Below are positions 1 through 11,722 of a stretch of DNA of 64,000 nucleotides, piece by piece. Positions within the stretch are counted from its first letter, which is position 1. Every line of letters begins with the position of its first letter. The stretch spans positions 501,294,442 to 501,358,441 of the forward strand of contig NC_081410.1 of assembly GCF_030272615.1 (NCBI RefSeq), in the 5' to 3' direction. The notes under the pieces were generated by a model. The model did no database searches. It was given only the letters and a program-made list of their open reading frames with translations, and was not told the DNA's origin. Source of the DNA: Cryptomeria japonica. Taxonomy: Eukaryota > Streptophyta > Pinopsida > Cupressales > Cupressaceae. Both the position numbers and the translations under genes were made by a program.

Positions 1-1217
1 ATGTACAAACCAATATTGATGAATTCTCTACCTCCTAACTAATATGGAACCTTGACATTCATCCGACTATACTAGGGCATATATGTCATGGTTATCAAAC
101 ACATACATGTTCAACATAAGATTAAAATCAAGAACACAATATAGTCAAGTATGTTTTCAATTTTTACAAGATGGTTTCATAAAAATCCCAATTATAGAAG
201 AAGAAGATAAAGAGAAGATTAAGAAAAGGATTGTCTTCATCTTGGTCATCTATGAAACAAAGTAGAATTAAAGGAGATGCAATTGTACCAAGTAATACTC
301 ATTACGATAAATATATTCTTTGGGGGGCATTGACACTAATACTAGATTAAATTTTATATAATTTGGAAGTTAATACAAATTTTTATACAATATTCACGTC
401 AAGCTTTAGATATGATCCAATAGTGTTTAGAATTTTTTGTTTTTTTAATATTTTTTCTTTGTTAATTAGTTTCAACCTATAGTTTATTGAATTAATGAGA
501 TGTTTTCTTGTAACTCCAGATACAATCAATTAACTCATTAATTTAAATTTAGTTAACTTGTAGCTCATTAATCTAAATTAAAATAGCATTCCCTCCCTTT
601 TTTCAAATAAAGATGCACAATCATGATATTTAATTAAAATTTGCAACTTGCAATTAAAAATGAAAATAGCTTGAGAATGAGTTATCCACAATTGAAATGC
701 AAAACTAAAACAAACAATCTAATCTTCCTCCAAATAAGTTTTCTCCCAATTGCCAAAAACACAAGCTAGGGTTCAAATGTTCAAAGCAAAAACACTATCT
801 TTTCTTTTGTCCAATTTCTCATACGATATAAGGTATATTATAAAAGAGAGGCAATCATTGAAATGACCTCCTTTTTTGCATATATTCCAATCCCTAAATA
901 CATTTTTCTCAAATAAGCTAATAGCCAAAATGATCTTCTAACCTACTAGAACAAGCCACTTTGTTTTTACAAGTCATAGATTACCCTAAGACATATATAA
1001 CACTAAACCCTTTTGTTTTAAAAAAAGAGATAAAGTTAATATGACAATTTTAACACCTTCAATTTACGCATTTCAATTCCAAACAATCCCTTCATTTTTC
1101 ATGTATTTTTCACTCTTTCATTAAACTATTTAACCATTTTCACCTATAGCAAGTAATATACACATACAAAAATAATATGGTCATGCACTAGTCTTACACA
1201 CATGGGGTCCAAAATCA
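1..1217. other. AT-rich spacer, no gene seen
   Basis: Low-complexity AT-rich DNA with stops in all frames. The short frame at 83-265 has no recognisable motif and no regular codon use. I see no promoter, RNA gene or transposon terminus here. Confidence 0.6.
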
Positions 1218-1505
1218 CAAGAGCTTCAAATAGAGTGTCCTAAGTATAAACATCCAATGTCTCATTATTTCACACAAAGCAAAACAAATTTACAAAATGA
1301 ATATATGCTGAACTATCACATTAAATATATCTCAAAACTTTTTTTCTAATGTAATTATGATAAAATTAAAACAAAATGTATAATTATACTGCATATAATC
1401 AAATAACAAGAGCTTCAAATAGAACTCCACAAGTATAGACATCTTATGTTTCATCACCCTACACAATCAAAACACATTTATACAACTTTACAAATTATAT
1501 ACTAA
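1218..1505. repeat. Diverged local duplication (~99-bp units)
   Basis: The segment at about 1218-1316, beginning with 'aagagcttcaaatag', is repeated in diverged form at about 1407-1505. Both carry the same order of landmarks: the opening motif, 'aagtata.acatc', a cached 'acacaa.caaaac' stretch, then 'acaaa.t.atatactaaact'. The copies are not adjacent and are AT-rich. No coding potential is visible. Confidence 0.5.
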
Positions 1506-1539
1506 ACTATTGCCATTATGAAAACTAAACTAAAACAAT

Positions 1540-1975
1540 AATAAAAATTTGCTCTTATATTTTATATAGACCACAACAAAATTGTATCGTAAAAGACATA
1601 AAAACCTATGTAAGCCTTACAAATAGAACTGATGTCCATTCATTTCACTTTCTTGTTATCCTCTCAAATGAAGTTGATATAATTTCTATTGCAAGTTGTT
1701 CATCGTTCTTTCTAAAGACCCATCAATTCTCTGCTTGTTTTTTTATTTTTTAATAAAAATTTGCTCTTATATTTTATATAAACTACAACAAAATTGTATC
1801 GCAAAAGACATAAATACCTATGTAAGCCTTACAAATAGAATTGATGCCCAACCATTTGAGCCATCCATTCATTTCACTTTCTTGTTATCCTCTCAAATGA
1901 AGTTGATATAATTTCTATTGCAAGTTGTTGTTTGCCATTCTTTCTAAAGACCCATCAATTCTCTGCTTATTTTTT
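1540..1975. repeat. Tandem duplication of a ~200-bp segment
   Basis: Copy 1 (about 1540-1740) and copy 2 (about 1752-1975) both begin 'ataaaaatttgctcttata' and both end with the 'acccatcaattctctgctt' motif. Copy 2 has an extra ~16 bp ('ccaaccatttgagccatc' area) and a few substitutions. Frames running through it are interrupted and I do not regard them as genes. Confidence 0.8.
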
Positions 1976-3934
1976 ATTTTTTATTTCTAGTCCTGTTGTT
2001 CATTTTGTAATGTGCTTTGCTGTAATCTCTCAATCATTAGAATTCCCTATCATTTTCTTCCCTATAATTCATATAGTATAATGTAATTGTTTCTAAATTA
2101 GATTGCATAGAAAAAATTTATCAATGTTTGGGATCACATTTCATGATTCATTTTTATTTCTTTAAGTTCTCAATTATCATCATGGTGATGGATCACTGAG
2201 TGTTATCCGAAACGCTGGTGAAGAAATTTCTACACAATCTAATCTAGAAACAATTACATTAGTTTTTAGAGTGTAAAATTATTATTAATTGTTTGATGTT
2301 TGAATTAGATGAGATTTAAGTAGAAACTTTTTTCAATATTCTTAAACATCATTGTATTCAACAATCAAAATGGGTGTAAGTTGTCATAATTAATATTTTA
2401 GATGAAGTTTTTATTTACGATCTCATTATCTTATGATTAATTAACTCCAAAAAAAATTGTTTTATGAAAATGTATTTGTGAACTAATTCAATAATATAAA
2501 AGAAATATTATCTAATTGTGTATATTTAGTTATTAATTTGAATTATAATTATTTTAGAAAGTGCAAAATAAACATATTAGATAACTAGTAAATGCACATA
2601 ATAGATGATCATTAATACATTTTCATGGTTAGATAAACAATCATATTAGTAAACCATCATATCATACTTTTTGTTACTTTGATTAAAAAAAACTCATTTG
2701 AGCCTTCTCATGTTATTGTTTCTACTATCTTGTGAGAAGTTATATTCTAGTTACATGATTACTTTTGTAAAGGGCATATATTTTGGACCTTAATATATAA
2801 TTGAGATGATATTTTGTGTCGTACACGTCAAATAAAAGAAAAATTGGTTAAGATGTTTTTTTTGTTTGAAGAAAAAATGTTATCTTTCCTTTATCTTCTA
2901 AGTTTTTTAATCTCATTTTATCTAAGTGTAATATGAAATAATCAAATCATTTATGTTTAAAAATATTGTGTCAAATATTACCCTTCATAAATGTTTTTGA
3001 AGGATGAGATTGACATGACACGTCTTCATAATGCATGAAGCCCAATAGGATCAAATGGCATAAATATTGATAGAAAGGTAAGTCACTAAATATATTAATT
3101 ATGATCATAAGAGAAATGGCATAAACAAATATCTAAATTATAATATATATCAATAGAGTTATAATGCAACAATATGAAATATTTGATTTTCTCAATGTAG
3201 AATCAACATAATAATTATTTAATCTTGACACAACATGTGATAAGTTAGGACCTGGATATAAATGGTATAGAAATGTAGAATATGTGATATTACAATATAA
3301 GCACAATATGGCAAAGGATCAAGATTTATGATATACCTTGATATAAGAATGAGACATGTGCACTCTATGAAGTAGGTATTGGTATATACATTCATATGAT
3401 ATCTTCAATTAATCAAGTGCAATCTCTCACATCATGCATTCATGCACATCCTGGATCAACATACATCCATCTCATGAAATGAATTCTTTCAGTGGTCAAT
3501 AGGGATTTTCAAAAGCCATAATTTTTTACTCAGAAATTTGGTTGGAGTAAATGGGATATTCTCAATTTTATTTTTCAATAAATTTTAAACTATTACATGT
3601 AATTAGGTTAGTAAGTTGAAAATTAGTGTTGCTTTAGTTAGTTTCAAATAATTGGCAACTTTCATAGGCCATGTAGATAAGCATATGAAATTACAAAAAA
3701 ATAAAATGCAAGTTAAGAGAGCTTTTAAAATTTTCCGAAAAAAAAGTACTTTTCAAATTTTGCTAAAATTGCCAAAAAAAAAAAAAAATTCAAATATCTC
3801 TAAAAGTTGCCAAAAAATCTCATTGTTGAATTTTGCTAAAATTGCCAAAAGAACAAAAAGGTAATTTTCACATTTGTACTTAAAAGGAAATTTGTTTCAA
3901 AATTTTAGAGGAGAATAGAATGAGGAATGAAGTT
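1976..3934. other. AT-rich spacer, no gene seen
   Basis: AT-rich with poly-A and poly-T runs. A small internal echo ('ttttgctaaaattgccaaaa') occurs near 3757 and again near 3833. The open frame at 3652-3864 is Lys-rich because of A-runs and has no family signature. Nothing else is identifiable. Confidence 0.6.
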
Positions 3935-4262
3935 GTAGCATCATTAATTATAATCGGTCCAATTTACACCTCATGTTGGTGCTCCTACCTTAGTGTGTCT
4001 TGTCTCCATCCCCTCTTTAGGTCCGATTTGACCCTATTCTCTAACTTAGATATCATGAACAACATTTGGTTGGTCCCATCTTAGAGGTCCCTCTCCCATT
4101 TCTCTTTGTATTGGTCCTATTTGTTGGAGGACTAGGATGCTCCATGCACTGGTTCCCCTTAAACATACCCCAATTTGAAATGGGGTAGGTCATTTATCTC
4201 CCCAGTGGATTTTGGTCCCCATGGTTACACATGACTGTTGGAGCAGCCTAATCAGTAATTTA
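3935..4262 (+). repeat. Dispersed repeat family, copy A
   Basis: Shares an opening block ('ccaatttacacctcatg' followed by 't.gtgc.cctac.ttag') and a closing block ('aatttgaaatgggg', then 'acatgactgttggag', then 'gcctaatc.gtaa') with 63655-64000 on the same strand and with 52608-52960 on the opposite strand. The middle is diverged. No open frame persists between copies, so it is probably a non-coding piece of a transposon such as an LTR or terminal region. Its family is unknown to me. Confidence 0.7.
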
Positions 4263-4420
4263 CCTAGGGAACCCTATGGGGTAGTGCAAGATCGTGGGGG
4301 GCCAAAAAGTGGCGATGTGAAAAAAAAGCCTTTTCCACTCGCCTAAAAACACGAAAATCCGAGTTGACTTTTTGCTTGGCTTGGGTGTCAATACACCTTG
4401 GCATGGTAAACACCTAAGCA

Positions 4421-4446
4421 AATCGGATATCAGATATCCGATTTTT
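4421..4446. repeat. Palindromic island 1
   Basis: A perfect palindrome of TCGGATATC and GATATCCGA around one base, extended by AAA/TTT. It is followed by 'tgatttttataggtaa'. The reverse complement of 50040-50077 reads almost the same ('aatcggatatctgat', then 'tgatttttataagtaa'), so these two sites look like inverted terminal sequences of one larger structure. Confidence 0.6.
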
Positions 4447-4469
4447 GATTTTTATAGGTAATTTTAAAT

Positions 4470-4610
4470 TAAAAAATAAATTATATAATATATAATGTAA
4501 TATAATAATATATTATATATTACATATTATAATATATAATATATTATTATATTATATAATATATAATATATAATATATTATTATATTTTATTTTTTATTA
4601 AAGTAAAAGC
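4470..4610. repeat. AT microsatellite, left part
   Basis: Irregular tandem TATAATATATTATTA units. The same array resumes at 6297, so the LINE-type element between them was inserted into it. Confidence 0.75.
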
Positions 4611-4611
4611 A

Positions 4612-6296
4612 GGTTTTGAAGGGGCCCCGAAACCCTTTACAAAATGTCCTTACAAGATAAAAGCATTAAGAAACCAAGAGGAATAAACTTTAGAAAAGCC
4701 AACAAAATAACTAGAAAAAACCAGCTAAAAGCCCCAAAAAACTAGCAAAGACCAACCAGACCAGAAAAAGCATAGAAAAGGAACTAATTTATGTTTTTCA
4801 GGGCATTAGCCAAGATACTGCTAATCCCATATAGATCTTTGATATTATCCCTAAGATTAGGGAGTTCCTTAGCAGACGCAGCAGTAGCTTTCTTAACACT
4901 CGCTCTAGTTCTCTTTGCTGCTCCATTAAGTGTAGCTTCCCTGCTTCCAATCTCGATTGCATCTTCATCCATGTCAAGGTCCACCACCAGTTTGGGAGAG
5001 CTAGAGTAACAACAGACAAGATATTCGGGATCATACCCAACAGGTTTTTCACCGCCACTTTCCCTTCTTCCAGATAGTCAATCTGAGCTGCCATTTTTTG
5101 AACTTTTTCCTCCATGTCCTACTTCCATTGCTTCTGATTCCTGTCATCTTCCTTCCTTTTCTCATCCATCTGTTTCCCATTTTTTTCCAAGTTCTTCAAT
5201 AGTTCATATGTCCATCTGTCATAACCCAATCTAGCCTTAGTGAGTTTTTTAAGGTTATCCAGGAATAACCCTTCTCCAGCGCTCTCCGTATCCTCACTCA
5301 AACTATCCTTAGTTGTTTCCTTCTTGGGTTCCTTGTTCTTCTCCCTCTTAGAATTCATATATTTTTCCTTATTATCCTTATCATCCTTATCCACCATAGG
5401 CTGGTTGTTGTTGTTGCCTAAGCTTGCACTGTGAATTGGGCTATCATTATCAGACTCGTTCTCACCTTCTTCTTCATCTGCACCCACATCCTCATCTTTC
5501 CAACTTTCCTTGCCCTCTGACTCATCTGTTTCCATTTCACTATTTCCAGTTTACTCTATATCATTCTTTTCATCATGGGCTTTCATCCCAGTGGTGCTCT
5601 TTCTTTTTTGCTCAGTAGCCTCCTCCTTGCTGGGTTTGCCTCCTCCTTGTCGGGTTCGCCTTCCTCCAGCTTTCTCTTGCCTTTCCCTAGAGAAGTGGAC
5701 AACCTCTTGTTTTCTTGCATGGCAATGATTTTACGGTGCTCATAAATGAGCAAAATGAGCCCACAATGGAGCACCAGGTTCGATGGATTCTTATTGTTTT
5801 TATTGAGGGACGTCGACAGGGACCTAAAGAGATAGTGGGGTAGGGAAACCCTTTTCTCATGCCGGAAGTGGTTTAATAACACAAAGTGATAAGTGTGGGC
5901 CCTGGAAAAGCGGCCCTCAATAGTTATGTATTCCATGATGGCATTCAAAACCTAGCCCCATATTTTCTTGATGTTGGAGGCTTCAAAATAACCCCCTGTG
6001 GCTTTTCCAATTTTAGCCCTCTTCTTTTCCTTATGCGGGAAAAGTTTTACCACATTATTGGAAACTTTAAGATCTCTAAAAAAATTTAGCCTTGAGTAAA
6101 GCATACCTGTCATAGTTGCGATGAGGCCCGCATCCAATTTGAACCTCACTCCATAGATTTTAAAAGACCCATTACTCCAATTTTCAGTTATTTTGGAGAC
6201 TGCAAGATTTACCCTACCTTTGTCGTAATCAACCAGCTTCTCCATGAAACTCATTAGGGACCCATTTTCCAGATTCACCCAAACTTTCGGCATATC
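4612..6296 (-). mobile_element. LINE-type retroposon inserted in the AT array
   Basis: The two sides are the same AT array (4470-4610 and 6297-6535). Read on the minus strand, the 3' part (4612-4783) is T-rich with repeated 'ttttctagtt/ggctttt' text, then 'gggtttcggggcccc' and 'cctgctttta', ending 'taataaaaaataaaa' in the array. That is the look of a plant L1-type LINE 3' UTR and A-rich tail. The 5' end is abrupt and lies next to the first visible Met, as in a 5'-truncated copy. There is no RT or endonuclease domain, so it was presumably mobilised in trans. A TSD cannot be read in AT-repeat DNA. Confidence 0.55.
4784..6293 (-). pseudogene. Broken accessory-type retroelement protein (unknown function)
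   Basis: About 500 codons read from 6293 down to 4784, broken by TAG stops (5949-5951 and 5119-5121, plus one near 5547) and by at least two one-base frameshifts (near 5580 and 4990). The N-terminal third has a folded-domain composition with a 'V.F.LD...IA.MTGM' segment, then an 'FLL.HFRHEKRVSLPHYLFRSL' helical segment. The middle (5119-5535) is highly acidic and charged, and the C-terminal part (4784-5115) is a Met/Lys-rich helix. The first segment recalls accessory ORFs of plant retrotransposons ('..VTG.P..G' proteins). I cannot name the family. Not functional as read. Confidence 0.45.
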
Positions 6297-6535
6297 ATAT
6301 TATATAATTTAATAATATATTATTATATTATATAATATATTATTATATTATATTATTATATTATATAATATATTATTATATTATATTATTATATTATATA
6401 ATATATTATTATATTATATAATATATTATTATATTATATTATTATATTATATAATATATTATTATATTATATAATATATTATTATATTATATTATTATAT
6501 TATATAATATATTATTATATTATATAATACAATGT
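6297..6535. repeat. AT microsatellite, right part
   Basis: About 240 bp of nearly pure A/T made of repeated 'ttattatattatataatata' units with shorter variants. It is continuous with 4470-4610 apart from the inserted LINE-type element. Confidence 0.9.
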
Positions 6536-6560
6536 TATTTTAAAATAATTAAAGTATAAA

Positions 6561-6690
6561 AATCGGATATTGGATATCCGATTTTCTGAGACAATATAAA
6601 TGGATTGTGATAGCCTGTGAGTTATTTTTAACCCATAGGTTGCGCGATTTTTTAGAATCCGATATTCGGTTGGACCCGATATCCGATTGT
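6561..6690. repeat. Palindromic islands 2 and 2b
   Basis: At 6561-6583 AATCGGATAT and ATATCCGATT flank TGG. The same 28-bp context (aaaaatcggatat-tgg-atatccgatttt) recurs in the same orientation at 31047-31074. A looser copy, with two ATATCCGAT-like arms around 'tcggttggaccc', sits at 6656-6690. They lie between the AT array and the gene relic that starts at 6901. Confidence 0.7.
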
Positions 6691-6900
6691 TTGACCCAAA
6701 TTTGCTAAAAAATACATTAAAAGGTAGGATGTTATTGTTTTTCATCACTTTCATTCAAATTTTGTATTTTTTTTAATGTTTATTTGTTTTTTCATTCAAA
6801 ATATGTTTTTTTTCATGAAAACTAGGTTTTTTTAAATCAAATACAAAATTGTTGAAATTTGTTAACTAAATTCAATTGTTTACATTCAATTAGGTTAAAA

Positions 6901-8286
6901 ATGGGGGATAACAGTGAAAACATTGATCAACCACAACCGCAACAACCAAACCCTCTTGGCCAAAACCCTCCTTTGCCATACCCCCCTCAATTCAGGATTT
7001 AATTGCACAAAATTTGAACTAATTGAGGGGGATTGCAGATGTCTATTGTAGGATCCCTCGCCTGAACCCAATGTTTGATCCCCTCACGTCGATCATAAAG
7101 AGTATAGAAACCATCACTGAGGAGCACAATGTCGCTCTTATGTGGTGAGATTCTATGAGGGAACAATATGCGGATGGCTTGTCCTATAAGGAGATCAAGG
7201 ATCTCGAGATATCCAAAGCCGCTATCGCCACATTGTTTGTGAATCCCCGCACTGGTCAACCCGTAGACCCCAAAAAAAAAACCTTTTATTAAATGGTGCA
7301 TAAATGATGGTATTGTGAAAAAAATTTGGGATCGTTGGTGGATGGTTTTCGATAAACCACCTAACAATCAGATCTTGATGTCCCCTTCTACTTCATCAAA
7401 AAATTGTATGCTGAGTTAGTTTTAGGAAAACATGTGAACTACTTTGACATCCAACCTTTCCAGCGTGTGGGTTTAGGTATGCCCCAAAATAGACTTGGGG
7501 CAGTCAGAGTAGTTGAGGGCCCATATGTCCCCCCTCCTCCTGTTGATCCCCCAGCTCCAGTGCAACATCCAGATATCATCTGTGAGGTGGCATCACGGAC
7601 CATATCGGTTATTCACTCTTTGAGTAGCCTTTTGGTTTCTCAGGTTGGGTCAGTAGCTCAACCTACTTTTGATGGTAGTGGTGCATCTGGTGGTGCTGAA
7701 ACGTCTTCCTCGGCTCCACACATTTGCATGCCCTATAGTTGTGTCATGTGTGGGCACATATGCTTGGGTCTAGTTGGACAACCTGTTGATCCTCCTACGC
7801 ACACTGCAGATTATGAGGTGCATGATATGCATGATGCACCAAATGTTATGACACGGACTGGAGGATACCCTAGAAAGTCCTCACATGCTACAGGCAAGGA
7901 GGCACCTTCATCATACATTGATGATGTAGTGGTAAGATTTGTATTTTCACACTTCATTCTATATTTTAAATGAATATTTGAAATCTAGATAATATTAAGT
8001 ATTAATTTTTATTTACATGGTCTATTTAATAGTTGATGACAAAGGAGGAGTTGACACAAATCTAGGAGGGCACCTTGACAGCCATTTCATTTGGCCTTGA
8101 TAGCTTTACGGTACATATATTATTGTACCTAGTCGTTTGTATTTTATTGTACATACATGCTTATCATTTATATTGGTATTAATTAGATTATGTAGTAACT
8201 TGCATGTATATCTTATTTTACTCTTGTAGGGCACAAGTACGAGGTTGTGTGATTCAGGATCTGGTAGTGAAGAATCCAATAATTAA
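6901..8286 (+). pseudogene. Decayed intron-bearing gene, unknown product
   Basis: Starts at ATG 6901 with a Gln/Pro/Asn-rich leader (MGDNSENIDQPQPQQPNP), then a folded-looking part ('EQYADGLSYKEIKDLEIS', 'WDRWWMVFDK', 'YAELVLGKHVNYFDIQ'), then a Pro-rich linker and Ser/Gly-rich tail. Exon 1 (6901-7931) has one-base shifts near 6990 and 7300 and several stops; 7404-7931 is open. Two GT-AG introns of plant size follow, 7932-8032 (101 bp) and 8111-8229 (119 bp). Both are phase 0, so exon 2 (8033-8110, one TAG) and exon 3 (8230-8286, ending TAA) stay in the frame of exon 1. This reading through both junctions is strong evidence of a once-real spliced gene. I do not recognise the family. By position it could be the second gene of a DNA transposon whose transposase is at 28873-30865. 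Confidence 0.55.
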
Positions 8287-8449
8287 CAAGGTTGAATAAT
8301 GGTTATTTAATGAAGAAGAAGAAGAATAAGAATCATCAATCCAATCCAATAATTAACAAGGTTGAATAATGGCTATTTAATGAACAATCCAATTCATTCA
8401 ATGAACAATACAATACAATTCATTTAATGAACAATACAATACAATTCGT
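8287..8449. other. Short imperfect repeats after the gene relic
   Basis: 'ccaataattaacaaggttg' with its following ~20 bp occurs twice, and 'ttaatgaacaatacaataca' type units occur three times. It may be the gene's 3' end and flank. No polyadenylation signal is clear. Confidence 0.5.
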
Positions 8450-9634
8450 TATTACCCTATGCATGCTCCTATTTTTCCACCCCCACTCGGTCGAACACTC
8501 GAGGTCATACCCTACCGGCGTCGTCCTTTGAGCACCCTAGGTGCTAAAAATTGTCAAACTTTGACGGGCCCTAACTCGAAATATGTGCACCTTCAAATGA
8601 TCAATTTGAACCTACGGGCCCACAAGAGGGGTCCCTACAAAATGCTATCTCAGTTTTTCAAGTTTCCCTATGGTTTTATTAGGGCAGCATTTTTTCAGTT
8701 GGCGAAAAAATCGTCGGTCTCATTCAATCAAATGTTGTCGCGTGGCCAATTTCTCATTTTGCTCGTCAGGATAACGAATCATCAGTTCTGACATGTCTAG
8801 TTAGGCATTATTACCCTAGGCATGCTCCTATTCCTCTCCCCCCCCACATGGTTGAACGCTTGGGGTCATACCCTACCGGCATCGTCCCTTGAGCACCCTG
8901 AGTGCTAAAAATTGTCAAAGTTGGACAGGCACTAACTCAGAATCTATGGCACCTGCGAATGATTCATTTGAACCTACCAAGCCGTGAGAGGGGTCCTACA
9001 AAATCCTATCTCATCTTTTCAATTTTCCCTCCGGTTTTATTAGGGCAGCATTTTTTCAGCTGGCAAAAAATTCATCAATCTCATTCAATTGAATGTTATC
9101 GCGTGGCCAATTTCTCGTTTTGCTCGTCGTGATAACGAACCATTGGTTCCAACATGTCCAGTTAGGCATTATTATTCTATGCATGCTCTTATCCCCCCCC
9201 CACACTTGTTCAAACGCTTGGGGTCATACCCTCCCGGCGTCATCCCTTGAGCACCCTAAGTGCTAAAAATTGTCAAATTTGACGGGCCCTAACTCAGAAT
9301 CCGTGGCACCTGCGAATGATCTGTTTGAACCTACGAGGCCATGAGAGGGGTCCCTGAAAAATTTTATATTGGTTTTTCAAATTTCCCTATGGTTTTATTA
9401 GGGTAGCATTTTTTTAGTTGGCAAAAAATTTGTCAGTCTCATTCAATTGAATGTTGTCGTGTGGCCAATGGCCAATTTCTCATTTTGCTCGTCATGATAA
9501 TGAACCGTTGATTCTGACATGTCCAATTAGGCATTATTACCCTATGCATGCTCCTATTCTCCCCCCCCTTGGTCAAACGCTCAGGGTCATACCCTACCGA
9601 CGTCATCCCTTGAGATCCCTAAGTGCTCAAAATT
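8450..9634. repeat. Tandem repeat, ~360-bp unit, 3.3 copies
   Basis: Units start at about 8450, 8808, 9168 and 9533 with 'attattaccctatgcatgct' and contain fixed landmarks: 'gcgtcatcccttgagcaccct', 'tttgacgggccctaactc', 'ggttttattagggcagca', and 'gcgtggccaatttctc'. The copies differ by roughly 10-15 % by eye. The fourth copy is cut at about 9634, where the sequence changes to 'tatcatgagcatgta', which resembles the transposase-gene fragment beyond the chromovirus (28970-28990). Frames in it are not conserved between copies, so I do not call genes. Confidence 0.9.
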
Positions 9635-11552
9635 ATCATGAGCATGTATGTAATGCCCGCCAAAATACCCTAAAGAAACTAAACAATAATATACAAATGG
9701 AGATAAATTTTTTATTAATTAACATCTAATAACAACTAATGCAACATATAACATCTCCATCTATTTACATTCATTAACCAATTAACCAATATGAACATAC
9801 ATAGTTGATCATTTCATCAAATTATGCAAGCAGAAATAACACATCAATAATCTTTCTCTAGGGTACTTTAACGTCATTTCTTAATTCATTTCCACAATAA
9901 CATACTACACACATGATAGGTATATTTAACCTTCATTAATGCATCATATTCTAATTCTTTATCCATGAGATATGCAACCTACAACATTACTTATTCCTCA
10001 TGATATGCATAATTTCCTTTCTACCAACGCGTCTATGTGAATCATTCCTATTTACTAGATCCAATTAACCTCTTCTAGCATAATCGCTTATTAATCCATG
10101 AATATTCCTCTTTCAATATTATTTAACATTCTAACTAGACTCTAAAAATTCAATAAAATAATACAGCTATTCCATAATGCAAATTCATTCTATTCCAACT
10201 ATAATCCACTTATTTCCATGATTCATAAGATCACATCTCTACAATAGTACAGATACAATATGCCTAAATTCCAATTTCCAACTATAATTCATCTTACAAA
10301 TACGAGTACATTAAATACATCATGATCATAGATCTTTCTACTACAAGGATACATCTACTATTAACAAAATTGTTACATTACATACATTCCATCTTATCCA
10401 TTACATAAATCTGCTACAAGTACATCCATAGTACATCATGAAGAAGAATCCACATCCACGCAAGAAGAATCCAAGAGAACATTCCAATGGCTAAAAAGCA
10501 CCAACCTCCCGATCATGTGGAACCAATGGAACCACCCCCCGTGCTAAGAGATGACACAAGGTCCCAACACATACTCTAAACCTAAGCTGGCACCTATAAC
10601 CAAGGAGACTAACCACACATGGACTCTCAAGAAAGAACTCACACAAAAACAAGAATGAACTCCCAGAGGCATAAAACTCATCAAGACATAAAGGCATCCA
10701 ATAAGCATAATCATAAATCATAAAGGGGAAACACATGTAGGAGTGGAGTGTCATCACATGCCATCCTCATCACATAATAACACAAGGCACTAGCCTGATG
10801 GACATGTGGAGCCATCTAAACCTATGAGAGACTAAGGGAGATTAGCTTACCATCTTCACGGCCTTCTCATTCTTATCCTAAAACATACTCCCTAGGACTA
10901 AGTCATGAGGCACAAATCAATTTATCATCTTATTAATTAATCTAACTACCCAACCCATCAATAATTAGGTTATCACTTATTTATAAATCACGAAAAACTC
11001 CAATGTGCCCTAGTGGTCTAGACTTCATGCATCCTTACCAAGAGCCTCATGCAAGCCTATCTCTCGTGACCCCGATCATCACAAGGAAGCCCACTCCTCC
11101 TAACATGGCCCAACAATAAATCACAAGATGCTCTACCAACAAAATTACATGAAAATAATACTCAATGCAGCCAACAACTTCCACACATACTATTACAACA
11201 TAAATATAGCAAAATGAGCCTCTTGGCTAGCAATAAACAAAGGCATATCAAGCCATCAAATGCTGCCATAAAATAAAAGATAACATCACAGCAAGGCCTA
11301 CTCATTTGTTGGTCCAAACAACAAAGTAATCATCTCAATCATCCATGGCCTATCCACATGGAAGAGAGTCTAAAATATACACAATGGTAAAGAGAAGCAA
11401 ATATACTCAAAACCATCAAAATGCATCAAAACTGATCAAACCCAAAACTGGGAAATATTAACAGACCTCAAATGACACCTCTGGTAAAAAAATCAACTTG
11501 GAAAAATACCTCAAAAATGACCAAATCTGAGAAAATACAAAACACAGATAGG

Positions 11553-11722
11553 TTAGCACTTTTGCCCCACAGGACAGCGCTTCTGCCAAGAGGAATAGCG
11601 CTTATGTTTCCAGAATCGCGCATATGTATCCTGAGACAACATTTATGCTACGCAAAGCAGCGCAAATGCAATACAAAAAAGTGCTTTTGCACATTAAGAC
11701 AGCGCTTTTGCACAAGACTTAC
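11553..11722. promoter_or_regulatory. Cluster of GCGCTTNTGC-type short repeats in the chromovirus LTR
   Basis: A block of about eight close matches to '(a)gcgcttNtgc' or its variants ('agcacttttgcc', 'agcgcttctgcc', 'agcgcttatg', 'agcgcaaatgc', 'agcgcttttgcac') at 20-25 bp spacing. The twin block in the other LTR is at 26883-27065. It is GC-rich inside an AT-rich LTR, and both copies keep it. It may be a transcription-factor-binding array of the LTR; that is inference. Confidence 0.4.

Noticed and set aside
3652-3864. Lys-rich 70-codon frame
   Set aside because: Arises from poly-A runs and a small local repeat; no family signal.
4470-6535. AT arrays as a replication origin or matrix-attachment site
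   Set aside because: Base composition alone is not evidence; nothing else supports it.
10491-10757. An 88-codon frame on the minus strand, repeated at 25813-26079
   Set aside because: Its conservation is explained by the two chromovirus LTRs being copies of one sequence; no domain and no start context.
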